DNA of 64,000 bases from Natronoarchaeum rubrum (GCF_024494695.1 NZ_JANHDP010000001.1:124001-188000); one strand, 5' to 3'; shown: positions 39,035 to 47,558, counted from the stretch's first letter. The notes: generated by a model not told the origin, from the sequence alone. Numbers and translations are program-made.

Positions 39035-40525
39035 TCAGATCGCCATGGCGTCGACGACGATCGCGATCAGCAGGGCGCCGAGGTAGGCGTTGGAGGCGTG
39101 GAACGCCCGGAAGGCGGCGCCCTCAGTGCGCTCGCGGTGGAGCCTGACGACGGCCCACAGGAACGCGGCGCCGAAGGCGACCGTCGTCACGGCGTAGAGG
39201 ACGCCCAGGTCGGCGACCGCCGAAAGCGCGCTCGCGCCCAGCAGCGTCGCCGCCAGATACAGCAGAATATGCTTTCGGGTGATCGCCTCGCCGCGGACGA
39301 CGGGCATCATCGGGAAGCCGCCCCGGGCGTAATCCTCCTTGTACGCCAGCGCCAGGTTGTAGAAGTGCGCCGGCGTCCACAGGAAGATCACGCCCGCCAG
39401 CGCCAGTCCCGTGAGGCCGATCTTCCCGGTGACCGCGGCCGATCCGATCATCGCCGGCAGGGCGCCCGCTGCGCCGCCGATCACGGTGTTCTGTACGGTG
39501 TTGGGCTTCAACACGAGCGTGTAGATCACGCTGTAGAACAGGATCGCGACCAACCCCAGCGCGGCGGCGAGCAGGTTCACCTGCATAAATAGCGCCAGCG
39601 ACCCGAGCGTCAGCAGACCGGCGAAGGCCAGCGCGTTCCGGACCGGGACGAGGTGGGTCGCGACCGGCCGGTCCGATGTCCGCGCCATCTTCCGGTCGAT
39701 GTCGCGCTCCAGCACGTGGTTGAACGTCCCGCTTGCACCGATGGCGAGCACGCCGCCGCCCAGCGTCAGCAGGATCGTCCTGACCGTCAGTGACTGTCCG
39801 GAGCCGGCCGCCAGCGCCATGCCGGCCGACGCGACGAGACACAGCAGCCACATCAGGCGCGGCTTCATCAGCCGGAAGTACGCGAACGCGGTGAGCTTTG
39901 CACGCCCCAGCGCGCTCTCGGGCACCTCCGGCGTCGGCACCTCGTCGACGGCGTCGGACTCGTCGGCACCGATCTCCGCGGCAGGTTCGGCGTCGTCGTC
40001 GACGCGGCCGACCGGATCCCGGTCGGACGGCGTTGCGGTGTCGGCTTCGAGCGTCCACGCGAGCGACAGCACGAGCGACGCGAAGATGCCGGTACCGAAG
40101 AGCAGGTGCAGCGTCGAGAGCGCGCCGACCGCGCCAGACGTCGCCGTCGCGGCACCGATCCCGACCTGCACCGCGTACAGCGCGACTGCGACGGCCAGCG
40201 TGCCGCGAACGCGTCGCGCGACGCCGCCGAGCCAGCCAACGACCGCGACCGTCAGCACCGTCGCGCCGACGACCAGCGCGACGAGACGGTGACCCCACGC
40301 GATCGCGAGGTCGCCGCTCGGCGGCGTCGACAGCTGGCCGCCACAGCCCGGCCAGGAGCCGCAGGCCGCCGCGGCGTCGGTCAGCGCGGTCGTCGCCCCG
40401 ACGACGATCAGCAAGTAGACGCCGATCACGGCGGCCGCGAGCAGCCAGGTGAACCGCTCGTGGCTTTTGACGAGCGGGAACGGCCGGCTATCCCCCGTCG
40501 ATTCCGCCGGCGTAGTAGTGGTCAC
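39035..40525 (-). CDS. ctaB: Fused half heme A synthase (CtaA-like) and protoheme IX farnesyltransferase (CtaB)
   Basis: A 496-residue bifunctional protein. Residues about 25-165 are a four-helix CtaA-like half: the cysteine pair in CGSWPGC, His in AWGHRLVA and His in STLHLLFG. After a 55-residue acidic linker, residues about 215-496 are a UbiA-type heme O synthase with NHVLERDIDRKMARTSDRP and a second Asp motif in YKEDYARGGFPMMP. It would make heme O, and perhaps heme A, for the oxidase. The start is GTG at 40525, preceded at nine bases by AAGGAGGA, a clear ribosome-binding site. It is divergent from coxB. Confidence 0.92.
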   Translation of the reverse strand: MTTTTPAESTGDSRPFPLVKSHERFTWLLAAAVIGVYLLIVVGATTALTDAAAACGSWPGCGGQLSTPPSGDLAIAWGHRLVALVVGATVLTVAVVGWLGGVARRVRGTLAVAVALYAVQVGIGAATATSGAVGALSTLHLLFGTGIFASLVLSLAWTLEADTATPSDRDPVGRVDDDAEPAAEIGADESDAVDEVPTPEVPESALGRAKLTAFAYFRLMKPRLMWLLCLVASAGMALAAGSGQSLTVRTILLTLGGGVLAIGASGTFNHVLERDIDRKMARTSDRPVATHLVPVRNALAFAGLLTLGSLALFMQVNLLAAALGLVAILFYSVIYTLVLKPNTVQNTVIGGAAGALPAMIGSAAVTGKIGLTGLALAGVIFLWTPAHFYNLALAYKEDYARGGFPMMPVVRGEAITRKHILLYLAATLLGASALSAVADLGVLYAVTTVAFGAAFLWAVVRLHRERTEGAAFRAFHASNAYLGALLIAIVVDAMAI

Positions 40526-40534
40526 GACGATCGT

Positions 40535-40542
40535 TCCTCCTT
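40535..40542 (-). promoter_or_regulatory. Shine-Dalgarno sequence of ctaB
   Basis: AAGGAGGA on the minus strand lies nine bases before the GTG at 40525 and matches the anti-SD of haloarchaeal 16S RNA. This decides the start and shows a leadered transcript, unusual among the neighbouring leaderless genes. Confidence 0.6.
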
Positions 40543-40560
40543 CTGTGTATCTTCGACTCT

Positions 40561-40570
40561 ACGTATTTAG
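40561..40570 (-). promoter_or_regulatory. TATA-like box of ctaB
   Basis: CTAAATACGT on the minus strand, about 20 bases upstream of the SD sequence, predicts a leader of roughly 15-20 bases that includes the SD. Confidence 0.4.
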
Positions 40571-40695
40571 TCGCCGCGCTTCCGCTTCGATTCCCCCTCC
40601 CGAATACGGGTCGAATGAGGATTCGCCGGAGCGGTCGATGCCGGGTAGCCGCACCTCCGTCCGCGATCGGAGCGCGTCCCGCTCGGGAAGTCAGC

Positions 40696-40706
40696 ACATA
40701 TTTAAC
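40696..40706 (+). promoter_or_regulatory. TATA-like box of coxB
   Basis: CATATTTAACC lies 26-36 bases before the coxB ATG at 40732, with no SD between, consistent with a leaderless coxB transcript. Confidence 0.55.
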
Positions 40707-40731
40707 CGAGAGATCCAAAACTTCGAGCACC

Positions 40732-41481
40732 ATGAAGAGAACGCGGAAGGCCCTGATCGCGCTGTCCGCGGCGACGCTCTTGCTCCTCGTGGCGGCACCG
40801 GCGTCCGCCCAGGCGTCGGAGTCCGCCCGGATGATCCAGGAGCTCAACGACAAGCTGCTCGTCGTCGCCCTGCCGATCACGCTGCTGGTCGAAGGGATCC
40901 TCATCTACGCGGTCCTGAAGTTCAGGAACAACGACGACCCGCAGCCGACCCAGGAGAACCGCCGGCTGGAGATCACGTGGACGATCGCGACCGCGATCAT
41001 CCTGCTGTTCGTCGGCTTCGCGGCGTTCCAGGTGATGGCCAGTCCGCAGATCAGCACCGTCGGTCCGGACAACCAGCCCGATCCCTCGGAAGACTTCGTC
41101 ATCGACGTGACCGCGACGAACACCTGGGCCTGGCAGTTCAACTACACCGGCGAGTACGACGGCGTCCAGACGACTAACGAGGTGTACCTGCCCGAGGACG
41201 AACAGGTCTACTTCCGCATCACCGCCGAGGACTGGCTCCACATGATGCACGTGCCCGAGCTCGGCCTCAAGCAGCAGGCCCGCCCGGGCACCGTCAACAC
41301 GATCACGACGACGCCGACGGAAACCGGCCAGTTCCAGGGCTACTGTACGGAGTTCTGTGGCGTCGGCCACTCGACGATGCTGTTTACCGCTCACGTTCAG
41401 ACCCAGGAGAACTTCGAGGAAGAGATGGCAAGTCGCATGGAAGAGAACGGCGGCGGTAACGCCTCCGCCAGCCTCCAGTAA
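40732..41481 (+). CDS. coxB: Heme-copper oxidase subunit II
   Basis: A 249-residue subunit that accepts electrons at the CuA site. A signal peptide (residues 1-26, ending APASAQA) precedes two membrane helices (LNDKLLVVALPITLLVEGILIY and TWTIATAIILLFVGF). The periplasmic cupredoxin domain follows, with the CuA loop CTEFCGVGHSTM plus the upstream His in HMMHVPELG, and the aromatic WAWQFNY. ATG 40732 is set by the signal peptide and the TATA spacing. coxC follows 125 bases later. Confidence 0.97.
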   Translation: MKRTRKALIALSAATLLLLVAAPASAQASESARMIQELNDKLLVVALPITLLVEGILIYAVLKFRNNDDPQPTQENRRLEITWTIATAIILLFVGFAAFQVMASPQISTVGPDNQPDPSEDFVIDVTATNTWAWQFNYTGEYDGVQTTNEVYLPEDEQVYFRITAEDWLHMMHVPELGLKQQARPGTVNTITTTPTETGQFQGYCTEFCGVGHSTMLFTAHVQTQENFEEEMASRMEENGGGNASASLQ

Positions 41482-41606
41482 CTGCCAGCGAGCTCTCTGC
41501 CTGCGGTTTCGATCGCTCTCGACGCCTTCGATCCCGACTTTTCGCGACGGCCTGCTCGCGGACGCGCTTGGATGGATTTTTGGTAGTCCAATTGCAACCC
41601 TACGGT

Positions 41607-42452
41607 ATGACCGTAGCGGACGACACGTCAGACGACCACGGGCACCACCTCCCGGCCGTGCAGGACTTCCCGCGCGGGTTCGGCGAGGCGAGCTGGTGGC
41701 CCTTCATCACGGCGCTGGGCGGATCGGGATTCTACATCGGGGCCGCGCTGTACGTGCTGGCCCAGCGGAACATCTTCGGGTCGACGACGCTGGGCGGCGG
41801 CCTCTTCGTCGCTAGCACCGCAGTGTTCCTGCTCGGCCTCTACGGCTGGGTGTACCACGCGTTCGTCAGCGACTTCTGGAACCGCGAAGCCGACCACAAG
41901 CACGAATCCAAGCTGCGCTGGGGGATGCTCACGTTCCTCGGCACCGAGATCGCCACGTTCGGCGCGCTGTTCGTCTACTACTTCTTCCTCCGAGTGGGCG
42001 GGCTCGGCGACATCGGGATCCACCTGACCGGCTGGCTCGTGTTCGCCAACACGGCGATCCTGATCGCGAGCAGCTTCACGATGCACTACGCCCACGTCGC
42101 GCTGCTCAACGAGAACCGCAAACGGTTCGTCGCGCTGCTGGGCACCACGCTCGGGCTCGGCCTCATCTTCCTGGGCGGTCAGGTGTACGAGTACTACGAG
42201 TTCCTCATCCACGAGAACTTCGGCGTGCTCGAAGGCGCGTTCAACAACGGGTTCTACGCGCTGACCGGCCTCCACGGCCTGCACGTTTCGCTGGGCGCGG
42301 TCCTGCTGGGCATCGTGTTCGGCCGTGCGCTGCTGGGCCAGTACTCCTCGGAGCGTCACGTCTCGATCAGTACCGTCTCGATGTACTGGCACTTCGTCGA
42401 CGTCGTCTGGGTGTTCCTGGTCGTCGTCCTCTACGTCGGCGCGTCGCTCTGA
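41607..42452 (+). CDS. coxC: Heme-copper oxidase subunit III
   Basis: A 281-residue subunit III with seven membrane helices. Signatures are ASWWPFITALGGSGFYIG, RWGMLTFLGTEIATFGALF (with the conserved Glu), FTMHYAHVAL, GFYALTGLHGLHVSLGAVLLG and SMYWHFVDVVWVFL. The N-terminus is His/Asp-rich. Length is normal. It is co-directional with coxB. Confidence 0.96.
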   Translation: MTVADDTSDDHGHHLPAVQDFPRGFGEASWWPFITALGGSGFYIGAALYVLAQRNIFGSTTLGGGLFVASTAVFLLGLYGWVYHAFVSDFWNREADHKHESKLRWGMLTFLGTEIATFGALFVYYFFLRVGGLGDIGIHLTGWLVFANTAILIASSFTMHYAHVALLNENRKRFVALLGTTLGLGLIFLGGQVYEYYEFLIHENFGVLEGAFNNGFYALTGLHGLHVSLGAVLLGIVFGRALLGQYSSERHVSISTVSMYWHFVDVVWVFLVVVLYVGASL

Positions 42453-42487
42453 TCGACGCCGACGACCCTTCCACTCCCGTCTCACTC

Positions 42488-42757
42488 ATGCCTGACCGGT
42501 CTCCCGTCGTGAGCGTTCCCGAGGACGCCTCCGCCCAGCAGTGTCCGTACTGCGATCGGGCGTTCCACGAGGAACGCCACCGCACGCTCCACAAGGGGCT
42601 GGACCATCCCGATCGGATCGACGACGCCGAGCGCGAGGCGTTTCAGGACGCCTACCGCGGCGAGACCGACGAGATCAAAGTGTTCCGCATGAAGGTGCTG
42701 GGCAGTCTGGTCGTGCTCTACTTCTTCCTGCTGTTCGCGTACATGGTGCTCGGGTAG
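42488..42757 (+). CDS. C2H2-type zinc-finger protein with a membrane helix (DUF7410-like)
   Basis: An 89-residue protein: a CPYC pair and two downstream His residues (FHEERHRTLHKGLDH), then an acidic helix and one C-terminal membrane span (VLGSLVVLYFFLLFAYMVLG). The combination matches a haloarchaeal family beside coxC, recalled as DUF7410. It is 35 bases after the coxC stop, so it is almost certainly in the same operon. It may help oxidase assembly or metal delivery; that is inference. Confidence 0.72.
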   Translation: MPDRSPVVSVPEDASAQQCPYCDRAFHEERHRTLHKGLDHPDRIDDAEREAFQDAYRGETDEIKVFRMKVLGSLVVLYFFLLFAYMVLG

Positions 42758-42805
42758 TCGCGGGGCGACCCGAACCAGTCTCAGACGCCGCGACGCGGCG
42801 TCCGC

Positions 42806-43825
42806 TCACTTCACTACCCCGTCGAGAAACTCGATCTGCGCGTCGGCGATGGCGTCGAGCCGTCGGTCGGCGGTGTAAAACAGATGGCCGGCGCCGTCGA
42901 CCGTCAGCCGTTCGACCGGGACGCCCGCGTCATCGAGCGCGGCCGCGAACCGCTCGGACTGCTCGAACGGAACGATCCGGTCCGCAGTGCCGTGACACAG
43001 CAGCGCCGGCGGGGCGTCGGCGTCGACGTGCGAGATCGGCGACGCCTGCTCGTAGCGGTCGGGACGCTCTTCGCGCGACCCGCCCAGGAACTGCCTGATC
43101 AGCACGGTGTTCCCGTACCCCGCGGCGGTGAAGTCGTAGACGCCGGCGTTGCCGACGAACGCGTCGACAGCCGGATCGGCGTTCGGGTAGAACCCCTCGG
43201 GCTGGACGGCGTCGAGATTAGGGGCCATCGCCGCCAGCCCCGCGAGGTGGCCGCCCGCGGAGTAGCCCGCCAGCGCGACGCGCGAGGGGTCGATGCCCCG
43301 CTCGTCGGCGGTCGCGCGCACCCACCGCACCGCGCCGGCGACGTCCCGGACCGGTCCGGGATACGTCGCCTCGTGGCTCAGTCGGTACTGGATATCGACC
43401 GTGGCGTACCCGGCCGCCGCGAGGCGGCCGAACAGCGGGCGGAACCCCTTGTCGCCGAACCGCCAGGCGCCGCCGTGGGCGTGGACGACGACCGGCGGGG
43501 CGTCGATGTCGGCGGGGCGATACACGTCCGCGCGGAGCGTCCGCTGGGGCCTCTCGCGGTAGGGAACGTCCGTCTCGACCGTCCAGGCGTTGCGGTCGTC
43601 GGCCTCGCCTGCCGACGCGTCGGCGTCGTCGTTCTCGTCGGACGACGCGTTGGCGTCGCCGCGCTGGTCGCCGGTCGCGTTCCCCGGATCGTTCCCTTCG
43701 TCGGGCGAGCTCGCGGTCGACGAGTCCGTCTGACAGCCGGCGAGGGCGGGCGAGGCAGCGGCGCCGAGGATCGCCAGCACCGCCCGCCTGCCGGCCGACG
43801 GTCCGGCGGCGTCGGGATCGGTCAC
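42806..43825 (-). CDS. Tat lipoprotein, alpha/beta hydrolase (carboxylesterase-like)
   Basis: A 339-residue secreted esterase/lipase-like hydrolase. The N-terminus has a twin-arginine leader (AGRRAVLAILG) and a lipobox with Cys31 (ALAGC), so a Tat-exported lipoprotein. An Asp/Ser-rich linker (residues 35-80) leads to an HSL/BD-FAE-type domain with the oxyanion motif VHAHGGAWR, nucleophile GYSAGGHL, the Asp in CHGTADRIVPF and His in DGAGHLFY. It would act outside the cell on esters or acyl groups; the substrate is unknown. Confidence 0.92.
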   Translation of the reverse strand: MTDPDAAGPSAGRRAVLAILGAAASPALAGCQTDSSTASSPDEGNDPGNATGDQRGDANASSDENDDADASAGEADDRNAWTVETDVPYRERPQRTLRADVYRPADIDAPPVVVHAHGGAWRFGDKGFRPLFGRLAAAGYATVDIQYRLSHEATYPGPVRDVAGAVRWVRATADERGIDPSRVALAGYSAGGHLAGLAAMAPNLDAVQPEGFYPNADPAVDAFVGNAGVYDFTAAGYGNTVLIRQFLGGSREERPDRYEQASPISHVDADAPPALLCHGTADRIVPFEQSERFAAALDDAGVPVERLTVDGAGHLFYTADRRLDAIADAQIEFLDGVVK

Positions 43826-43935
43826 GATCGCGATTCGGTCCGTTCCTGCAAATGGGTTTTGATATTACGGGTGGCGTTGTAGAACTATCCTGTGAACCGG
43901 CCGACAGCAATGCCTTCAGTCGTTCGTCGATCGCG

Positions 43936-44277
43936 CTACATCCCCATGTCGGCGGCGGCGTCGGGGACGGGCAGCTCCCGCGGCGCGACGCCGAGCAGTT
44001 CGGCGGCGTGATCGAGCGCCATGTCGAAGCCGTAGTACCGTTCGAGCTCGTCGCCGTCCGGCGTCGGGCGCACTTTCAGCATGGCGTAGCCGTCGACGTT
44101 TTGCGCCACTGCGGCCGTGCGACCGTCGCGGTCGAACGCGAGCACGCGCTCGCCGTCGGCGACGCGGTAGCGCGCCGCGATGCCGTCGGCCTCCGCAGTA
44201 GCTTCGCCGTCGTCCGCAGCGTCCGCGTCGGCTTCGTCGTTCGTTGCGTCCGCAGCGGCGTCGTCGGCGTCGGTCAT
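43936..44277 (-). CDS. Conserved-looking haloarchaeal hypothetical protein with acidic N-terminus
   Basis: A 113-residue protein: a highly acidic Ala/Asp stretch (residues 1-30), then a compact beta-rich domain (ARYRVADGERVLAFDRDGRTAAVAQNVDGYAMLKV) and a helical end (DHAAELLGVAPRELPVP). I do not recognise the family. The codon use matches its neighbours, so it is probably real. It is divergent from the PadR-like regulator. Confidence 0.6.
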   Translation of the reverse strand: MTDADDAAADATNDEADADAADDGEATAEADGIAARYRVADGERVLAFDRDGRTAAVAQNVDGYAMLKVRPTPDGDELERYYGFDMALDHAAELLGVAPRELPVPDAAADMGM

Positions 44278-44398
44278 GCTCCGGCGTAGGGAGTCGCGAT
44301 AGTCGTAGCTGTCGGTTTCTCGGACGGCCGGCGCGCGGTCAATTGGGATCGACGGCCGAAGCGCAAGCTTTGATGCCGCGGCGCGCCGCCTCTCGCGC

Positions 44399-44698
44399 AT
44401 GACGAAGTTCTTACGCAGCGGGCGGCGGCGCGATCTCTGCGTCCTGCTGGCCGGCGCGGGCGAACTGTCGAGCCAGCAGCTCAAGACGCGGCTCGAAGCC
44501 CACTACGAGGAGCGCATCGATCCCAAGAGCTTCTACGGCACGCTGGAGGCGCTGGTCGACTCGGGGTTTCTGGAAGTGCGTACCGAGGGGCTGGCGGATC
44601 GCTACTCGCTCACCGAGGGTGGTCGGCGTCGGCTCGACGAGCACGTAGCGTGGCTCCGTGAGCACGTCGACGAGGACGTCCCGAAGGACGATTCGTAA
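44399..44698 (+). CDS. PadR-like winged-helix transcriptional regulator
   Basis: A 99-residue regulator with a winged helix-turn-helix: SSQQLKTRLEAHYEERIDPKSFYGTLEALVDSGFLEVRTEGLADRY-like core between residues 24 and 70, then a dimerisation helix. The SFYGTLEALVDSGFL segment and length fit PadR or the related halophage phiH1-repressor family. An AAGCTTTGATG stretch about 30 bases upstream may be the promoter. Target unknown. Confidence 0.8.
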   Translation: MTKFLRSGRRRDLCVLLAGAGELSSQQLKTRLEAHYEERIDPKSFYGTLEALVDSGFLEVRTEGLADRYSLTEGGRRRLDEHVAWLREHVDEDVPKDDS

Positions 44699-44700
44699 CC

Positions 44701-45867
44701 TCAGCGCCCGTCGAGCACCCGGTCGCCGATCGTGTTGCGCAGGATTTCGCTGGTCCCCTCGTAGATCTCGTTGAGCTTGGCGTCCCGGTAGAACCGCTCG
44801 GCGGGGAAGTCCTTCGTGTAGCCGTAGCCGCCGTGGATCTGGATCCCCTCGTTGGCGACCTCGCGGGAAATCTCCGAGGAGTACAGCTTGGCCTGCGCAG
44901 CCTCCTTGACGTAGTCCTCGCCGCGGATCTTCCGGTCCGCCGCTTTGTGCATCAGCATGCGCGCGGCCTGGAGTTTGGTGTCCATGTCCGCGAGCTTGTG
45001 TTTGATCGACTGGAACTCGCCGATGGGCTGGTCGAACTGCTCGCGTTCGTTGGCGTACTCCGCCGCGGCGTCGAGCGCGGCCTGCGCGATGCCGACGCCG
45101 CGGGCCGCGATCGTGATCCGGCCGGCGTTGAGCGTCTTGAGCGCATGGACGAACCCCTCGCCTTCGGCGCCGAGGCGCCGCTCGGCGGGCACGTGCATGT
45201 CGTCGAAGCGCAGTTCGGCGGTGGGACAGCCCTTGTCGCCGAGCTTGTGCTCGGTCCCCTCGACGTGGAACCCGTCGTCCTCCTCGGGCCGGACGACGAA
45301 CGACGAGATGCCCTTGTTCCCGGCGTCCTCGTCGGTCTTGGCGAACAGGACGACCGTGTCGGCGACCGAGCCGTTCGAGATCCAGAGCTTGCCGCCGTTG
45401 ACGACGTACTCCTCGGGTTCGCCGTCCTCTCTGCCGACCGGTTCGGCGGTCGTATCCATGGCGGGCACGTCGCTGCCGGCGCCGGGCTCCGACAGCGCGA
45501 ACGCGCCGATATCGCGGCCCTCGTTGAGCGGCGTCAGGTAGGTTTCCTTCTGGTCGTCGTCGCCGAACTCGTAGAGCATGTTGCCCGCGAGGCTGGTGTG
45601 GGCCGCGACGATCGTGCCCAGCCCGCCGCTGCCGCGGCTGATCTCCGCGAGCGCCAGCGCGTAGCTGTGGTAGTCCAGCCCCGCGCCGCCGTACTCCTCG
45701 GGGAACGGCATCCCCATCAGCCCGAGCTCGCTCATCTCGTCGATCAGGTCGTCGGGGAACTCGTCGGTCTCGTCGATCTCGCCGGCGCGCGGAACGACCT
45801 CCTCGTCGACGAACTCGGCGACCGTGTCACGGATCTGGCGCTGTTCCTGGCTGAGTCCGAACTCCAT
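44701..45867 (-). CDS. Acyl-CoA dehydrogenase
   Basis: A 388-residue FAD-dependent acyl-CoA dehydrogenase. FAD/acyl-CoA signatures are FALSEPGAGSDVPAMD, LWISNGSVADT and the C-terminal GYGYTKDFPAERFYRDAKLNEIYEGTSEI. The catalytic Glu lies in the IYEGTSEI segment. Length is typical of short-/branched-chain enzymes. It introduces the alpha,beta double bond in acyl-CoA oxidation, in line with the thiolase and acs genes elsewhere. It converges on the PadR-like gene. Confidence 0.96.
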   Translation of the reverse strand: MEFGLSQEQRQIRDTVAEFVDEEVVPRAGEIDETDEFPDDLIDEMSELGLMGMPFPEEYGGAGLDYHSYALALAEISRGSGGLGTIVAAHTSLAGNMLYEFGDDDQKETYLTPLNEGRDIGAFALSEPGAGSDVPAMDTTAEPVGREDGEPEEYVVNGGKLWISNGSVADTVVLFAKTDEDAGNKGISSFVVRPEEDDGFHVEGTEHKLGDKGCPTAELRFDDMHVPAERRLGAEGEGFVHALKTLNAGRITIAARGVGIAQAALDAAAEYANEREQFDQPIGEFQSIKHKLADMDTKLQAARMLMHKAADRKIRGEDYVKEAAQAKLYSSEISREVANEGIQIHGGYGYTKDFPAERFYRDAKLNEIYEGTSEILRNTIGDRVLDGR

Positions 45868-45963
45868 GTGCCAATCTTCGGGGCGCCCGACTTCACAGTT
45901 CCCATTATCGGCATCAAAAACCGTGACAAACTCGCCCGCCGTGGTCGACCGATGCCTCAGGCC

Positions 45964-45970
45964 TTTTTAT
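45964..45970 (+). promoter_or_regulatory. TATA-like box of the squalene synthase-like gene
   Basis: TTTTTAT lies 30-36 bases before the ATG at 46000, good spacing for a leaderless transcript. Confidence 0.5.
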
Positions 45971-45999
45971 TGTGGAACCCTAGAGACGATAGTACGAGC

Positions 46000-47166
46000 A
46001 TGGCCGACGCCCATATGGAGACGACGTTCGACGAGGATCTGGCGTGGTGTTTCGACGCCGTCTCGGACGTCTCCCGGACGTTCGCGATCACGATCGACGC
46101 GCTGGAGGAGCCGATGGCTTCGCGGATCTGCGTGGGGTATCTCCTCTGTCGCGTCGCCGACACCGTCGAGGACGCCGGCCACATTCCGCCGGGCGTCCAG
46201 CGCGAGTTGCTACAGCAGTACGACGAGGCGCTCTCGGGGGAGCGCGCCCTGGAGACGACCACGGACGGCGGGGCCGTCGATGTCGATGGGACGGCCGCGG
46301 CCGGAAGCGCCGACCCCGACGCCACGCCTCACCGCGGCGTCAAACTGCCCGAAGACGCGCCGATCCACCGGTTCCGCCGGAACGTCGAGGAGTGGATTCC
46401 CGAGGAACCCGGCGAGGACGCCGACGACTGGCGCGTCGTCGCCGCGGCGCCCCGCATCGTCCGCACCTACGAGTCGCTCCCGCCGGCCGACCGCGAGGCG
46501 ATCCGCGGCCCGGTTCGTGAACTCGTTAGCGGGATGGCCGAGTTCGTCGACCGCTACGCCGACGACGGCGGCCTGCGCATCGGCACCGTCGACGAGTTAG
46601 AGGAGTACTGCTGGTACGCCGCCGGCACGGTCGGCGACCTCGTCACGAACCTGCTGGCCCGCGGCGTCGATTCCGAGCGCGAGGACGTGCTGGAGGCCAA
46701 CGCCCGGTCGTTCGCACTCCTCTTGCAGTTGGTCAACGTCGCCAAGGACGTCAGCGACGACTACCGCGAGGAGAACAACGTCTACCTGCCGGAGGCCTGG
46801 CTCTCGGAGGTCGACGTCGAGCAGGACGCGGTCACCGACTCGCGCAACGTCGGCCCGGTGGCGTCGGTCGTCGAGCGGGTCACCGACCGCGCGTCGGGGT
46901 ATCTCGACGACGCGCAGGTGTACCTCGAAGCCCTGCCCGAGCACCGCGGCAACACGCTCGCGGCGTGGGCGATCCCCTACCTGCTCGCGGTCGGGACGAT
47001 CCGCGAACTCCGCGAACGTCCCGAGGACGTGCTGCGCGAGGGCGGCGTCAAGGTGCCGAAACCCGAAGTGATCTCGCTGATCGCGCAGTTCGAGCGCGGC
47101 GTCGAGAAGGCGGCGCTGGAGGATCTCCGCGAGCAGATGGAGCAGGCGCCGCTCCACAGTCACTGA
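46000..47166 (+). CDS. Squalene/phytoene synthase family protein (squalene synthase-like)
   Basis: A 388-residue all-helical head-to-head prenyl transferase. The first aspartate-rich motif is DTVED at residues 54-58, and the second is DVSDD at 250-254 within NVAKDVSDDYREENNVYLP. SRTFAITI near the N-terminus is also typical. The sequence resembles haloarchaeal squalene synthases more than the carotenoid CrtB group. An acidic, Ala/Asp-rich insert (residues 85-117) is extra relative to usual family length. It condenses two prenyl diphosphates for squalene and related neutral lipids. Confidence 0.9.
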   Translation: MADAHMETTFDEDLAWCFDAVSDVSRTFAITIDALEEPMASRICVGYLLCRVADTVEDAGHIPPGVQRELLQQYDEALSGERALETTTDGGAVDVDGTAAAGSADPDATPHRGVKLPEDAPIHRFRRNVEEWIPEEPGEDADDWRVVAAAPRIVRTYESLPPADREAIRGPVRELVSGMAEFVDRYADDGGLRIGTVDELEEYCWYAAGTVGDLVTNLLARGVDSEREDVLEANARSFALLLQLVNVAKDVSDDYREENNVYLPEAWLSEVDVEQDAVTDSRNVGPVASVVERVTDRASGYLDDAQVYLEALPEHRGNTLAAWAIPYLLAVGTIRELRERPEDVLREGGVKVPKPEVISLIAQFERGVEKAALEDLREQMEQAPLHSH

Positions 47167-47228
47167 CGGTCGATCGTCGCGCCATCTCGTTGCTCGACCG
47201 TGATAATCGCCGGACGCAACGCTCTTGT

Positions 47229-47450
47229 TCACTCTTCGGTCGTCTGGTGCAGTCCGAACACGCACTCCAGGCTGAACATGACGAGCGCCATCGCGAGCGC
47301 CTGCACGACGAAGAGTTCTCCGCTCACCAGCAACCCCGCTACGAGAACGCCGATACCGCCCGATGCCCCCAAGAAGACCGCATACGGGCCGCGAGAGAGG
47401 CTCTTTAGCCACTCGTCGCAACGACCGTAGAGGCGTTTCACTGAGGCCAT
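47229..47450 (-). CDS. Small two-helix membrane protein
   Basis: A 73-residue protein: basic N-terminus (KRLYGRCDEWLKSLSRGPY) followed by two membrane helices (about 25-45 and 49-68). The family is not recognised. The ATG at 47450 has a GTATTTG TATA-like element about 26 bases upstream. It converges on the squalene synthase-like gene. Confidence 0.6.
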   Translation of the reverse strand: MASVKRLYGRCDEWLKSLSRGPYAVFLGASGGIGVLVAGLLVSGELFVVQALAMALVMFSLECVFGLHQTTEE

Positions 47451-47530
47451 ACTTTCCCGACGCGACCACGTGACAAATACATTACGGGATGACGCGAACG
47501 TGCCGAAGCGAGTCGTTCGGCTTCGGGCGC

Positions 47531-47558
47531 CGCCGAACCGCGAAACCGCAGTTCGGCG
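47531..47558. repeat. 8-base hairpin in the intergenic region
   Basis: CGCCGAAC at 47531-47538 is the exact inverse complement of GTTCGGCG at 47551-47558, with a 12-base loop. It is part of a GC-rich repeat block that separates divergent genes. Confidence 0.45.

Noticed and set aside
44833..45999. A 389-codon in-frame extension upstream of the squalene synthase-like gene
   Set aside because: It is antisense to the acyl-CoA dehydrogenase, and the ATG at 46000 has a TATA box at the right distance.
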